Positions 47,501 to 56,689 are shown, counted from the first letter of the stretch. The stretch is DNA of 64,000 nt from Orenia marismortui DSM 5156 (GCF_000379025.1 NZ_KB900620.1:116802-180801); one strand, 5' to 3'. Translations and numbers: made by a program. The notes: generated from the letters alone by a model not told the origin.

Positions 47501-48018
47501 AGTTCCAAAAAGAAATTATCTTCTCCAAATATTCTTTGGTACTGTAAAGCAACCTCCCTAGCTCTCTCTTTTTGATTATTCTTTAATAAGCTAGCTAATT
47601 CACCTGCCAGACAGCTACTCAAACAGATAATCCCTTCGCTATATTCCCTTAATAAACTTTTATCAACTCTTGGTTTATAATAAAATCCCTGCGTATAGGA
47701 GGTTGATACTAACTTCAGTAAGTTTTGATAACCTTGATTATTCTCTGCTAATAGTACTAGATGGGCTAAGCCTTTATTATTTTTGTCTTTTTTTAAATGG
47801 TTATTAGCAACATAGACCTCACAACCAATAATTGGTTTTATCCCTGCAGCTTTTGCTTGCCTATAAAAATCTACTGCACCATACATTACACCATGATCAG
47901 TTATAGCTACAGCTGGCATATTAGATTCTTTGGCCTGATTGACCAAATCTTTTATTCTGATCGCTCCATCTAATAGACTATATTCAGTATGTAAATGTAA
48001 ATGAACAAAGTTGTCCAC
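44590..48018 (-). CDS. dnaE: DNA polymerase III alpha subunit
   Basis: A 1142-residue C-family replicative polymerase. The PHP domain is at the N-terminus (HLHLHTEYSLLDG, ITDHG, NDAHY). Palm catalytic aspartates are in PDIDIDF (about 394-400), with GPGRGSAASS before them and the fingers region RRAMGKKKPE. A helix-hairpin-helix and a C-terminal OB domain (VVGGLIVDNREI) follow. The start is a GTG (48018) seven bases from GGGAGG, chosen over an ATG at 48042. DnaE type, not PolC. It has the ytrH-ytrI genes as divergent neighbours, as in Bacillus. Confidence 0.97.
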   Translation of the reverse strand: MDNFVHLHLHTEYSLLDGAIRIKDLVNQAKESNMPAVAITDHGVMYGAVDFYRQAKAAGIKPIIGCEVYVANNHLKKDKNNKGLAHLVLLAENNQGYQNLLKLVSTSYTQGFYYKPRVDKSLLREYSEGIICLSSCLAGELASLLKNNQKERAREVALQYQRIFGEDNFFLELQDHGLADQHLANKGLVELSEELEIPLVATNDAHYLTQEDAKVHDVLLCIQTGKDIDDKNRMKFPNDQFYLKSYQEMKEIFKDYPEAITNTIKIADRCNVELDFDNILLPHYDVPNGESLESYLRKLAYEGLEDKYDKLTPEIEERLEYELGIINQMGYPAYFLIVRDFIKYAKDNDIIVGPGRGSAASSIVSYLLDITEIDPLKYNLLFERFLNPARVSMPDIDIDFCYERRDEVIDYVVRKYGQDKVAQIITFGTMAAKGAIRDVGRVLGIAYEKVDKVAKAIPNSLGISLDQALKESKDLKNLYHSDYQVKEIIDYSRQIEGLPRHASTHAAGVIITKEEITNYTPLYMSKGEITTQYPMGDLESLGLLKMDFLGLRTLTVINKTLDLLKETQGVELKLAEIPFDDEKVFELLSSGDSLGVFQLESDGMRRLIQKLKPEEIEDIIALLALYRPGPLGSGMVDDFIARRHGEEEIEYPHEDLKDTLKATYGVILYQEQVMQIAQKIAGYSLGEADILRRAMGKKKPEVMKKHRDIFINGNDEVIGVVNNGYSQKLGEELFELIEYFSGYGFNKAHSTAYAYVSYQTAYLKAHYPVEFMAALMTSLIGNSDKVAAYIAESERIGIKILAPDINYSKVGFTVEDGNIRFGLEAIKNVGKKAIEAIIESRAEGKFEGLKDFCERVNLSKVNQRVVESLIKAGAFDSLGFYRSQLLRILEKVFEQAQKVQKQKSNGQTSFLDIFDEDEFIVDQIEMPDIEEFEFRRLLSLEKEMLGFYLSGHPLQDYLAMLKDKRTNSSQNLKVNQGKVVVGGLIVDNREILTKNHNKMAFLNLEDEVGEIEVIVFPNVYQKYQEYILEEEVVLIKGKVNQEGKLIAAQIGDLESDFYSKGKEKNKEVDILHLQLEKLDDEVLFDLKNILLQYRGSSAVYLHLVIDSKRVSIKLDARYNVKLSDSLKEELNKLELKHSLSYN

Positions 48019-48189
48019 TTTTTTCACCTCCCTATTGATCAACTAAGTGTTGAACAAATCATAAACTTAATAATTTATTATTTCCATATACCTTTTATAT
48101 TATCCTGCTTTTATGAATTTTAACTACTTGGTATATTCTACTTGATATCCAAATAAATATAAGGTACGAAGATTTAGGTTAATTGCTTA

Positions 48190-48225
48190 TTAGATGTTAA
48201 CTACTAATTAGTAGTTAACATCTAA
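48190..48225. repeat. Perfect 36-bp palindrome between dnaE and ytrH
   Basis: TTAGATGTTAACTACTAA is followed immediately by its exact reverse complement, without T-run, in the divergent promoter gap of 244 bp. It could be an operator or a structural hairpin; heptamer-like CACTAAT repeats follow. No further feature is seen in the gap. Confidence 0.7.
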
Positions 48226-48262
48226 TCAATAGTCACTAATCACTAATTCTGTAGGTGATATA

Positions 48263-48574
48263 ATGGCAAGATTAAGCTTAGTTTTTTTTATTTCTTTAGG
48301 AGTAGTTCTAGGAGGATCAATTTTGGGGAGTATTGGTGCTACATTAGCTAAAGAATCTCCTATCAAAATCATGTCACAACTTTCTCAGGAGATTAAACTC
48401 TGGGCAGTAGTTACTGCTATGGGTGGAACCTTTTCTCACCTTAGAATTATCGAAGGAGGAATGTTTGAAGGAAAATTCATCCTAATATTCAAACAATTTG
48501 TTTTATTAATGGTAGCATTCTTAGGAGCCCAACTTGGAATTTGGCTTATCTCCATCATAACTGGAGGCAATTAA
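48263..48574 (+). CDS. ytrH: Sporulation membrane protein YtrH
   Basis: A 103-residue membrane protein with three hydrophobic segments (about 4-28, 47-60, 75-98) and the family features KESPIKIMSQLSQEIKLWAV and SHLRIIEGGMFEGKF. YtrH and YtrI are made in the mother cell under sigma-E in Bacillus and are needed for efficient spore formation. The ribosome site TAGGTGATATA precedes ATG. It is the first gene of a two-gene plus-strand operon divergent from dnaE. Confidence 0.93.
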   Translation: MARLSLVFFISLGVVLGGSILGSIGATLAKESPIKIMSQLSQEIKLWAVVTAMGGTFSHLRIIEGGMFEGKFILIFKQFVLLMVAFLGAQLGIWLISIITGGN

Positions 48575-48575
48575 A

Positions 48576-49049
48576 ATGACTTTTAATTTCTTAACCCTAA
48601 CTAAACAAGATCTTTTACGTATGTTTGCCTGCTTTATTCTAGGAATGATATTTGGTATAACCCTATTTAATCTCTTAGTTGCACAACAATTAGACCAATT
48701 AATCTTCGAAAAAGAAGAACTACTATCCAAAATAGATAATCAACAGACACAACTAAATAATCTAGAAGAAAGTTTAGCCCAAGAAAGAAGAAAGGTAATC
48801 AAAAACCTAAGTATAGATATAGAAAATAAGCTAGATAAACACATTAAACAAGAATTAAAAAAAGATATCTTTGAAATATTAAAGACATTAATAGGAAGAG
48901 ATATATCTAAGGTAGATGGTAAATTATTAGCAGGAACATTAGATCAAAGAACTGTAATTATAGAAAAAAAAAGTTATCAATTAAACTTAATTTGGATAAT
49001 TATCCAAGCTAATTCAAGCTTTTCTTTTAAAGTAATAGAAAAAGAATAG
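48576..49049 (+). CDS. ytrI: YtrI-like sporulation protein
   Basis: A 157-residue protein with one N-terminal transmembrane helix (about 14-33), a coiled coil (40-75) and a small C-terminal domain. It starts 1 bp after ytrH, the position of ytrI in Bacillus, and has the same TM-coil-domain layout. Sequence similarity is low in this family, so the name rests mainly on synteny. A symmetric terminator starts at its stop codon. Confidence 0.8.
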   Translation: MTFNFLTLTKQDLLRMFACFILGMIFGITLFNLLVAQQLDQLIFEKEELLSKIDNQQTQLNNLEESLAQERRKVIKNLSIDIENKLDKHIKQELKKDIFEILKTLIGRDISKVDGKLLAGTLDQRTVIIEKKSYQLNLIWIIIQANSSFSFKVIEKE

Positions 49050-49071
49050 AGACACGATATATCGTGTCTCT
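49048..49071. terminator. Convergent terminator between ytrI and aspB
   Basis: A perfect 24-bp palindrome (AGAGACACGATA and its complement) between two converging genes. On the minus strand TATTCTTTTTC follows; on the plus strand only TATAAGATTT. Confidence 0.6.
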
Positions 49072-49082
49072 ATAAGATTTCA

Positions 49083-50264
49083 TTATGATAAAAATTGATT
49101 TATTCTATTAAGGGCTTCTTTAAGATCTTCATCACTAGCAGCATAAGATAATCTAATATATCCTGGCATTCCAAAGGCTGAACCAGGTACTGTAGCTACC
49201 CCTGCTTTTTCTAGTAATAATTCTACAAATTTATAATCATCAACTATCTCTTCATCATCAATAGTCTTTCCTAATAACCCTTTAATATTAGCAAATAAAT
49301 AGAATGCACCTTCTGGCTTAACTGCTGTAATACCTGTAATTTTATTGATCCCATCTGTAATCAAATCTCGACGAGCTTCAAAGGCTTCTAACATCTTATT
49401 AGTTGCTTCTTGGCTACCTGCAATAGCTGCCAAGCTTGCTTTTTGTGCTATTGAGTTAGCATTAGAAGTACTATGGCTTTGTAACCTTCCCATAGCTTTA
49501 ATTAACTCTTCTGATCCTACAGCATAACCAATTCTCCAACCAGTCATAGCATAAGCTTTAGATACACCATCAATAATTAAGGTTCTATCCTTAATCTCTT
49601 CTCCTAAACTAGCAATACTAACTGCCTTATTAGAATAACTAATCTTTCGATATATCTCATCAGAAATAACAAAGATATCTTCTTCAATAGCTACTTGTGC
49701 TATCTCTTCTAACTCTTCTTTACTATAAACTGCCCCCGTTGGATTACTTGGACTATTAATAATCACTGCTTTAGTTTTAGCAGTAATAGCCTCCTTTAAA
49801 TCCTTGGCAGTCATCTTAAAACTATTATCCTCTGAGGTTTCAACTACAACTGGGATGCCTCCAGCAAATTTAATCTGTTCAGGATAACTTACCCAATAAG
49901 GAGCAGGTAAAATCACCTCATCTCCTACTTCAACTAAGGCCTGAATAGCATTAAATAAAGAACTTTTAGCCCCACTAGAAACAATAACTTGATTACTATT
50001 ATAGTCTACTCCTCTCTCCTCTTTACAACTATCACAAATAGCTTCTCTTAATTCTAAGATTCCAACAGTAGCAGTATAAGTAGTAAATCCTTCTTCAATA
50101 GCTTTAATAGCAGCTTCTTTAACATGTTTAGGGGTTTCAAAATCAGGCTCACCTGCTCCTAAGCCAATAATCTCTCTTCCTTCTTCTTGTAATGCTTTAG
50201 CTTTAGCAGTAATTGCTAAAGTTGGAGAATTAGCAATTTGGTTAACACGTGATGATAGTTTCAT
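49083..50264 (-). CDS. aspB: Aspartate aminotransferase (class I PLP)
   Basis: A 393-residue class I aminotransferase of the AspB/I-gamma type, interconverting aspartate and oxaloacetate with 2-oxoglutarate/glutamate. Seen: GLGAGEPDFETP, SSGAKSSLFNA, SPSNPTGAVY, SDEIYRKISY and the PLP lysine Lys236 in DGVSKAYAMTGWRIGY, plus the substrate arginine in YIRLSYAAS near the end. Start ATG with GAGGAAGAG site. Monocistronic, with a promoter gap of 144 bp from typA. Confidence 0.95.
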   Translation of the reverse strand: MKLSSRVNQIANSPTLAITAKAKALQEEGREIIGLGAGEPDFETPKHVKEAAIKAIEEGFTTYTATVGILELREAICDSCKEERGVDYNSNQVIVSSGAKSSLFNAIQALVEVGDEVILPAPYWVSYPEQIKFAGGIPVVVETSEDNSFKMTAKDLKEAITAKTKAVIINSPSNPTGAVYSKEELEEIAQVAIEEDIFVISDEIYRKISYSNKAVSIASLGEEIKDRTLIIDGVSKAYAMTGWRIGYAVGSEELIKAMGRLQSHSTSNANSIAQKASLAAIAGSQEATNKMLEAFEARRDLITDGINKITGITAVKPEGAFYLFANIKGLLGKTIDDEEIVDDYKFVELLLEKAGVATVPGSAFGMPGYIRLSYAASDEDLKEALNRINQFLS

Positions 50265-50408
50265 ATCAATCTCTTCCTCCTCAATTCTTAACTCCTTAAG
50301 CCAATTTTATTTATATAATAGTAAAACTAACAAAGAACTTATGTAATCCAAGAGCAGAGATAGACTCTACTCTTATATGACTACTCTATTTATACTATAT
50401 AATACTTA

Positions 50409-52217
50409 CTATTTTTGTGATTTGATACGTTTTTTCTTATCCAAGATCTTCTTTCTTAATCTAATATTTTTGGGTGTTACTTCTACTAACTCATCGCTAG
50501 TAATAAATTCCAATGATTCTTCTAAGCTAAATTTAGTAGCTGGAGTTAACATAATAGCTTCATCAGACCCAGAAGATCTCATGTTGTCAAGTTTCTTACC
50601 TTTACAAATGTTAACATCTAAATCTTGCTCTCTAGAGTTAGAACCAACAATCATTCCAGCATAAACCTTTGTTCCTGGATCAACAAAGATTATTCCTCTA
50701 TCTTGAGCATTAAAGATTCCATAACGAGTAGTTTCTCCAGCACGATCTGCTACAATAGTACCATTTCTACGAGTATTCATTTCTCCTCGATAGTTATCAT
50801 AATGAGAGAAGGTACTATTTAAAATCCCTTCCCCTTTAGTCTTAGTTAAGAATTCAGATCTAAAACCAATTAAACCACGAGCAGGAATTTCAAAGGTCAA
50901 TCTCATTCTAGTTTGACTTAGATGAGTCATATCCTTCATCTCACCTTTACGCTTTCCTAACTCTTCAATTATAGTACCCATAAAATCTTCTGGAACATCG
51001 ATAATTACCTCTTCAATTGGTTCCATCTTTTGACCATCTACCTCTTTAATAATTGCTTCTGGCTTAGATACTTGGAATTCATAGCCTTCTCTTCTCATAG
51101 TCTCAATTAAAATAGATAAGTGTAATTCACCTCTACCAGAAACTTTAAAGGTATCAGGAGTTAACTCTTCTACTCTTAAAGCTACATTTCTTTCTAACTC
51201 AGTAAATAGTCTCTCCTTCAATTGACGTGAAGTTACATAATCTCCTTCTTGTCCTGAAAAGGGACTATCATTAGTAGTAAAGGTCATACTTACTGTTGGC
51301 TCTTCTATTTTTATAAAAGGTAACGCTTCTGGATTCTCTGCATCGGCAATTGTTTCACCAATGTTTATATCCTCAGTTCCAGCTAAAGCAATGATATCTC
51401 CCATTTTAGCCATCTCTACTTCTTCTTTTCCTAGCCCCTGATAAGAAAAGATCTTAGTAATGTTCTTATGCTCTATACTTCCATCTTGCTTACAAATAGC
51501 TACCTTTTCTCCTTTTTTAACCTGTCCTCTATTGACTTTACCAATAGCCATTCTTCCTACATAATCATTATACTCAATAGTAGTAACTATCATCTGCAAG
51601 GACTCGTCTATTTGACCTTCTGGGGCAGGAATATGCTCAACAATTGATTTAAATAATGGCTCTAAAGTATCGCTTTCTTCATCTAAATCTGCTGTAGCAA
51701 AACCTTCTAAAGCTGAAGCATAAATAACAGGGAATTCAATCTGTTCTTCAGTAGCTCCTAATTCAATAAATAGATCAAGCACCATATCCTCAACTACACC
51801 TGGTCTTGCATCAGGACGGTCTACCTTATTAATTACGACAATTGGCGTTAAATCCAATTCCAAAGCTTTTGTTAATACGAATTTAGTTTGAGGCATTGGT
51901 CCTTCAAAAGCATCAACAATTAATAATACTCCATCAACCATCTTTAAGATACGCTCTACCTCTCCACCAAAATCAGCATGTCCTGGTGTATCAACTATAT
52001 TAATCTTCTTATCTTTATAGTTAATAGCTGTATTTTTGGAAAGAATAGTAATACCTCTTTCCTTTTCTAAATCATTACTATCCATAACTCTCTCTTCTAC
52101 TTCTTGTTTGGCATGAAAAATACCACTCTGTTTTAACATACCATCTACTAATGTTGTCTTACCATGATCAACATGGGCAATAATGGCTATATTCCTAATA
52201 TCATCTCTTATTATCAT
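50409..52217 (-). CDS. typA: Ribosome-associated GTPase TypA/BipA
   Basis: A 602-residue translational GTPase. G1 AHVDHGKTT (14-22), switch [10 protein letters not shown]3 [14 protein letters not shown] and G4 [10 protein letters not shown] are complete, followed by domains II, III ([15 protein letters not shown]) and the BipA-specific C-terminal domain. It binds 70S ribosomes and aids assembly and stress adaptation. The start at 52217 follows AAGGAGG; the track-long form from 52244 lacks a site. C-terminus is basic ([14 protein letters not shown]), usual for the family. Confidence 0.96.
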   Translation of the reverse strand: MIIRDDIRNIAIIAHVDHGKTTLVDGMLKQSGIFHAKQEVEERVMDSNDLEKERGITILSKNTAINYKDKKINIVDTPGHADFGGEVERILKMVDGVLLIVDAFEGPMPQTKFVLTKALELDLTPIVVINKVDRPDARPGVVEDMVLDLFIELGATEEQIEFPVIYASALEGFATADLDEESDTLEPLFKSIVEHIPAPEGQIDESLQMIVTTIEYNDYVGRMAIGKVNRGQVKKGEKVAICKQDGSIEHKNITKIFSYQGLGKEEVEMAKMGDIIALAGTEDINIGETIADAENPEALPFIKIEEPTVSMTFTTNDSPFSGQEGDYVTSRQLKERLFTELERNVALRVEELTPDTFKVSGRGELHLSILIETMRREGYEFQVSKPEAIIKEVDGQKMEPIEEVIIDVPEDFMGTIIEELGKRKGEMKDMTHLSQTRMRLTFEIPARGLIGFRSEFLTKTKGEGILNSTFSHYDNYRGEMNTRRNGTIVADRAGETTRYGIFNAQDRGIIFVDPGTKVYAGMIVGSNSREQDLDVNICKGKKLDNMRSSGSDEAIMLTPATKFSLEESLEFITSDELVEVTPKNIRLRKKILDKKKRIKSQK

Positions 52218-52381
52218 CTTATCCTCCTTATATATAGAAATCACCCAACAGATTCCAATATATTAATTAAATTATCTCTTTCTTGATTAATATTTTATAC
52301 CTAAATTATAACTATGATTAGATTATAATATATTACTTAAATTGTCAATCAAATTTAAGTAATATACTAAATAATTCTAAC

Positions 52382-52417
52382 AAAAAAGAGTAGCACCTTC
52401 AGGTGCTACTCTTTTTT
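52382..52417 (-). terminator. Terminator of the chemoreceptor gene
   Basis: A perfect stem AAGAGTAGCACC with a TTCA-type loop and T runs on both sides; it lies 7 bp after the chemoreceptor stop codon on the minus strand. Confidence 0.9.
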
Positions 52418-52423
52418 AGGAAA

Positions 52424-53986
52424 CTATATCTCAAACTCTTCCATCATTTGCTGTAATTGTTGTGCCATATTTGATAATTCTTGTGATGATTCAGTAATTC
52501 CATGGGACATATTACTAATATCCTCAGAAGCATTCATTAATCTATTACTATTCCCTGCTAATTGCTCAGAAATAGATGCTGTCTGTTCTATTTGAATAGA
52601 AGTACTTTCTATTGCATCTCTTATTAGATCAAATACCTCACCTGTATCTTGAACAACAACTTTACCTTCTTTAGCCTTAACTTCTACATCTTTGATTACC
52701 TCTAGACCTTTAGTAGATTTACTTTGGGTCTCTTTCACTATTCCAGCAATATTATCAGTTGCTTTTGCAGTCTCTTCAGCCAACTCTCTAATCTCATCTG
52801 CTACTACAGCAAATCCTTGTCCATGTTCACCAGCTCTTGCCGCCTCAATTGCTGCATTTAAAGCTAATAAATTGGTCTGTTCAGCTATATTGGTAATTAC
52901 TTCTATAATCTGACCAATCTCTTTCGAGTTATCATCTAGGGCATTTATAACCTCTACAGCTTCACTTACAGCTTGATTAATCTCTTCTATATTGTTGATT
53001 ACTTTACTTATATTATCATTACCTACTTGGGTTTGGGCATTTGCTTCTTCTGCTAAGCCATTTACCTCTTGACTACTTGCCGATACCTGCTGAATACCAC
53101 TTGCTATCTGTTCAATATTAGAGTTTGTATCTTCTATATTTGCATTTCCCTCTTCAGCAGAAGCAGCTAACTCTTGACTATAGCCTGACAAATCCTCTGT
53201 AATACCTAATAAACTAACTACGATTCCTCTTAAACTATTAGTCATCTTATTAACACTATCTATTAAAACACCAATTTCATCTTCTCTTTCTGTCTCTAAT
53301 TTATTATTCAACTTACCAACTGCTATCTGATTAGTCACTTTTATAATCCTATCTAAAGGATTAAATAACAATCTATTAAAAGGTATAATTAATAGAGCTT
53401 GTATTACAATCTGACTAACTATAAAAATTATAACAATTAACCAGAATATCTTCTTGATTATAGGCTTAACCAATTCTGAAGAAGTTCCAACATATAACAT
53501 ACCAATAATTTCATCTTTTTTGTTCTTAATTGGTTGATATGCAGCATAATAATTTTCTCCTACTACATCTGCTTTTCCATAATAGTTCTTACCATCTTCT
53601 AATACTATTTTAGCTATCTTCTTATCTACTTTACTTCCTATAGCACTTGTAGCATCTTCTCTTTTGACATTAGTAGCAACTCTAGTACTATCAGCAAAAA
53701 TTGTTGCAGTCCCTCTAGTTAATTCAACAATATCACCTATTATTTCAGAATTATTATTTATTAAAAGATCACCTTTATATAAGCGATCTCCTTCTTTACG
53801 CCAATCTCCTGGATACTTATGTGCTAAAAGTTGATCAGCTACATTCACTTCTCCTCTCACTGCTTGAATGGAAACTTGTTTAGTTATAACTATATTAACC
53901 CCTACCAATACTACAAAAGCTAAAATTAACATTGATATTCCCACAATTAAATTTAGTTTCAACTTTAAAGATAATTTATTAAACAC
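52424..53986 (-). CDS. Methyl-accepting chemotaxis protein
   Basis: A 520-residue chemoreceptor. TM1 is at about 12-33; a periplasmic single-Cache domain (about 35-170, with [12 protein letters not shown] before TM2) is followed by TM2 (175-200), a HAMP domain ([20 protein letters not shown]) and a signalling coil with the conserved tip [20 protein letters not shown]. It signals to CheA/CheW. The start is GTG after GGGGAGGGAGAAGG. No che genes nearby; monocistronic with a terminator. The 295-bp upstream gap is A+T-rich and shows a stem-loop at 54159-54191 only. Confidence 0.95.
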   Translation of the reverse strand: MFNKLSLKLKLNLIVGISMLILAFVVLVGVNIVITKQVSIQAVRGEVNVADQLLAHKYPGDWRKEGDRLYKGDLLINNNSEIIGDIVELTRGTATIFADSTRVATNVKREDATSAIGSKVDKKIAKIVLEDGKNYYGKADVVGENYYAAYQPIKNKKDEIIGMLYVGTSSELVKPIIKKIFWLIVIIFIVSQIVIQALLIIPFNRLLFNPLDRIIKVTNQIAVGKLNNKLETEREDEIGVLIDSVNKMTNSLRGIVVSLLGITEDLSGYSQELAASAEEGNANIEDTNSNIEQIASGIQQVSASSQEVNGLAEEANAQTQVGNDNISKVINNIEEINQAVSEAVEVINALDDNSKEIGQIIEVITNIAEQTNLLALNAAIEAARAGEHGQGFAVVADEIRELAEETAKATDNIAGIVKETQSKSTKGLEVIKDVEVKAKEGKVVVQDTGEVFDLIRDAIESTSIQIEQTASISEQLAGNSNRLMNASEDISNMSHGITESSQELSNMAQQLQQMMEEFEI

Positions 53987-54158
53987 CCTTCTCCCTCCCC
54001 ATTTAAAAATAACAAACTATAATAATTATAACAAATTATGAAAAATTGATCAAATAATTAAAATATTTATCCTCTTTTCAACAAATAAAATATTCTTTCC
54101 TAATATGAGTAAATTCAAAAATAAAAGATCAATATTTTATACTTTTTTATTTAAATTT

Positions 54159-54191
54159 AATAGCCTGACTAAACTTTTAGTCAGGCTATTA
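54159..54191 (-). terminator. Stem-loop after the PHP phosphatase gene
   Basis: A 14-bp perfect stem (AATAGCCTGACTAAA region facing TAGTCAGGCTATT) about 90 bp after the stop codon. The tract after it on the minus strand is only A/T-mixed, so termination strength is uncertain. Confidence 0.5.
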
Positions 54192-54281
54192 ATATCGAAA
54201 CTCTATTCTCTATTTTCAGTTATTACTTTTTAAATAGCTAAATTATATCGATCAAAATTCCAATACTAAGACCTACTTTAA

Positions 54282-55043
54282 TTATAATTTAACCATCTTT
54301 CTTTTCTTGTTTTCAAAAGTAGCAATCTCAGTATAACCAATATCTAGAAGAATATCTTTTACCGCCGAAAGATTTTCACCAATCCTCTCTGCTTTATGAG
54401 CATCAGAACTCATAGTTACCTTAATTCCTAGTTCATAAGCCTTCTCCAAAATTTCTCGGCTAGGGTAAAACTCTTGAGCAGGTTTATTCATACCATTAGT
54501 ATTGATCTCTATTACTATATCTTCTGCTGCAATTACCTCTAAAGTAGGAGTTACTATCTCAACTATATCTTTTTTAGGTCTATATCCAAAGACCTTAATT
54601 AAATCTAAATGACCTAAGATTTGAAATAACCCAGATTGAGCTGCACCTCTTACATAGTCAAAGTACTCTTTATATAACTCTACAATCTTCCAATTATCAT
54701 ATTCAGCTGTATAATCTGGATGATCAAACATCCAATCACCAAGAAAGTGAATAGATCCAATAACATAATCCAGATCAAATTGCCCTAAAAATTCAGCGAT
54801 TTCATCTTCCTTACCTGGAGTATAATCCATTTCGATTCCTCTTCTTACTTTTATCTGTGGATACTCCTTAGCTACCTCTGCAATCAGATCAAAATCAAAC
54901 TCTTCATAATAACGATTATGATCTGTAAATCCAACTTCTGATACATCTTTTTTGACAGCAACTTCTAAGAATTCTCTAATATTTTCTTTACTAATCTTTC
55001 TATCCATATGCCCCAAAGGGTGTGTATGATAATCTACTAACAT
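54282..55043 (-). CDS. PHP-family histidinol-phosphatase-like protein
   Basis: A 253-residue PHP hydrolase with metal motifs DYHTHPLGH, GFTDHN, RRGIEMDY, GSIHFLG, LGHLDLI, EINTNG and SSDAH, the pattern of HisK-type histidinol phosphatase. There is no his operon nearby, so a related phosphoesterase role cannot be excluded. It lies 63 bp downstream of yjbQ in the same direction; that gap contains a direct/inverted array of TGAC heptamers (55066-55130). Confidence 0.85.
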   Translation of the reverse strand: MLVDYHTHPLGHMDRKISKENIREFLEVAVKKDVSEVGFTDHNRYYEEFDFDLIAEVAKEYPQIKVRRGIEMDYTPGKEDEIAEFLGQFDLDYVIGSIHFLGDWMFDHPDYTAEYDNWKIVELYKEYFDYVRGAAQSGLFQILGHLDLIKVFGYRPKKDIVEIVTPTLEVIAAEDIVIEINTNGMNKPAQEFYPSREILEKAYELGIKVTMSSDAHKAERIGENLSAVKDILLDIGYTEIATFENKKRKMVKL

Positions 55044-55106
55044 CTTCTCTCCTCCTCTTTAAGTTCAATGACAAGTAAGCAGTGACTGCTGACTAATTTA
55101 TAGTCA

Positions 55107-55511
55107 TTACTCGTCACTTGTCACTATTTTTACCTGTACTTTCCTTCTTCTAGGACCATCAAATTCAGCAAAATAGATCCCTTGCCAAGTTCCTAACAAT
55201 AATCTTCCACCTTTAATAATTATCTGCTCTGAATTTCCAAAGAGACTAGCCTTTAGATGGGCTGCTGAATTACCTTCTAAATGCTGATAATTATCTTTCC
55301 AAGGTATCAATTGATCTAGCTTATGTAAAATATCCCTTTTCACAGTAGGGTCAGCATTTTCATTAATTGTTACTGCCGCAGTAGTATGGGGAATAAATAC
55401 TAGACAAGTCCCCTTTTTAACTGCTGACTGGCTAACTACCTCTTCAACTTTTCTAGTAATATCTATTAATTCTCCACGCTTAGTAGTCTTTATATCTAAC
55501 TCTCTAAACAT
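55107..55511 (-). CDS. yjbQ: YjbQ/UPF0047 family protein
   Basis: A 134-residue single-domain protein matching UPF0047: FIPHTTAAVTINENADP, the HLEGNSAAHLKASLFG segment, and LGTWQGIYFAEFDGPRRRK. Members bind metal through the histidines and have shown weak thiamine-phosphate synthase activity. Complete for the family. Start ATG with AAGGAGTG site. Confidence 0.93.
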   Translation of the reverse strand: MFRELDIKTTKRGELIDITRKVEEVVSQSAVKKGTCLVFIPHTTAAVTINENADPTVKRDILHKLDQLIPWKDNYQHLEGNSAAHLKASLFGNSEQIIIKGGRLLLGTWQGIYFAEFDGPRRRKVQVKIVTSDE

Positions 55512-55572
55512 TTTAATTCACTCCTTGATATATAAATTCTAACTTCAAGCAGTAATTTCCTCCATAAGTACT

Positions 55573-55641
55573 TTAACTTTTTAGGATTAAAAACAATGCT
55601 GCTATTAAAGCTCCACCTAAAAACAAAAGTAAATACATCAT
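55573..55641 (-). CDS. 22-residue hydrophobic miniprotein
   Basis: A short frame encoding MMYLLLFLGGALIAALFLIL and KS, one membrane helix with a positive tail. It has an ideal ribosome site (TAGGAGGT, seven bases from ATG) and no other frame around it. Such small bitopic proteins are common regulators or subunits in Bacillota but this one is not recognised. It lies between yjbQ and the ncRNA gene. Confidence 0.6.
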   Translation of the reverse strand: MMYLLLFLGGALIAALFLILKS

Positions 55642-55890
55642 AGATAATACCTCCTAGTAAATATTAATCTTAGTATTTAGTATAAGTTATATTTTAGAAT
55701 ACAAACCAGAAAGATTATTTTTAGTTGACAGCTTATATAATTTAAGTATCTTTTCAAACTTTTTAATTAATACTGTATAATTTATAAATTATAATTAAAA
55801 TCTTAAAACTTGATAAAATCACTATCTAAATGATAGTTCTTAGTTCAAAAGTAAGACCCAATCAGGAGTAACCTTAAAGTAATAACAAAA

Positions 55891-56158
55891 AAACAAAAAG
55901 AGCACTCAAATTGAGTACTCATAAATGTATTTACTTAGCTGACCTGATCTTTGCCCCCACACTCGCCCACTGGAGGGTTTGCAGTATTATCAGACCACTA
56001 CTACCTCTCTCTAGTAGAATTACATTATGTAATAATCTAGGTAGGACTCACCTCTAAGCCGCACCATGATCAATAGCTTAAAAATTTTATGCTACCTTAC
56101 GTGGATCGTTTTGCCTGCGACTGGCATCGACTTTCAACCACAGACCTAAGTAAATACC
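55891..56158 (-). ncRNA. Structured ncRNA (~268 nt with terminator), family not certain
   Basis: The RNA is bounded by a near-perfect promoter and a GAGTACTCAATTTGAGTGCTC terminator followed by TTTTTGTTTTTTTG. Its first 12 bases (GTATTTACTTAG, 56157-56146) pair exactly with CTAAGTAAATAC at 55938-55927, enclosing ~230 nt that include an apical hairpin (CTACC ... GGTAG with inner ATTACAT/AATGTAAT) and a GC-rich multi-part region. No protein is encoded. Candidates are raiA-motif RNA (size, Bacillota, flagellar neighbourhood) or 6S RNA; I cannot decide. The 600-bp gap from 55642 to 56248 holds this RNA, its promoter and a heptamer run at ~56196-56232. Confidence 0.85.
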
Positions 56159-56164
56159 TTTTTC

Positions 56165-56193
56165 ATTATACATTGTGGGGTTGAAAAAAGCAA
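56165..56193 (-). promoter_or_regulatory. Strong sigma-A promoter of the ncRNA
   Basis: Minus strand TTGCTT (56193-56188), 17-bp spacer ending in ATG, TATAAT (56170-56165). Transcription would start at 56158/56157, exactly at the closing stem. Confidence 0.85.
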
Positions 56194-56248
56194 GAGTTTT
56201 TAGGCGATAGGCACTAGGCTATAGGAGAAAGGCATACCTATTAACCCA

Positions 56249-56617
56249 TTATTTAAAAGCATTAATAAAACCATTTAGTAATTTACCAATTAAATTTGTC
56301 TGCTTAAATAAATGATTATAAGATTTATCCTCTATATATCCTAAATCCTTAGATAGTATCAATAAGTATTTAACCTCTTCTAATGAACCACGAGAAATAT
56401 AAGCAAATTTTAATAACTCCTTGTTTGTTTTTCTTCCTTTCCCTTCTACAATATTATTAGGTATAGATACAACTGCCCTTCTAAATTGATCAGTAAGACC
56501 ATACCTTTCTTCCTTAGGAAAATCAGCTGTGATTTGATAAATTTCTAATACAAGTTTGTGAGCTTCTTGCCAGAGTTTTAAATTTTTAAAGTTATCCTTA
56601 TAAGCTACCGAATTCAT
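56249..56617 (-). CDS. Four-helix-bundle protein (23S IVS-type)
   Basis: A 122-residue helical protein of the S23/IVS family: NLKLWQEAHKLVLEIYQITADFP, TDQFRRAVVSIPNNIVEGKG, YISRGSLEEVKYLL. Often encoded in 23S rRNA insertions but also free-standing, as here. I start at the ATG at 56617, which follows AGGATCTGCA; an ATG at 56632 has no ribosome site. Function unknown; often associated with mobile or variable loci. Confidence 0.88.
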   Translation of the reverse strand: MNSVAYKDNFKNLKLWQEAHKLVLEIYQITADFPKEERYGLTDQFRRAVVSIPNNIVEGKGRKTNKELLKFAYISRGSLEEVKYLLILSKDLGYIEDKSYNHLFKQTNLIGKLLNGFINAFK

Positions 56618-56689
56618 TGCAGATCCTTTCATGAATTTTTTTGATTATTATTCCATATTAAATCAATAATATACCATATGGTCTTTATT

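Noticed and set aside
48521-48730. Minus-strand 69-codon frame across ytrH/ytrI
   Set aside because: A shadow of the two sporulation genes, with no ribosome site.
54282-55043. DNA polymerase X / PolC PHP domain
   Set aside because: The protein is a stand-alone 253-residue PHP enzyme with the histidinol-phosphatase motif order and no polymerase domain.
55891-56158. RNase P RNA, tmRNA or SRP RNA
   Set aside because: The conserved GAGGAAAGTCC, tmRNA ends and SRP tetraloop region (GGAAGGAAGCA) are all missing.
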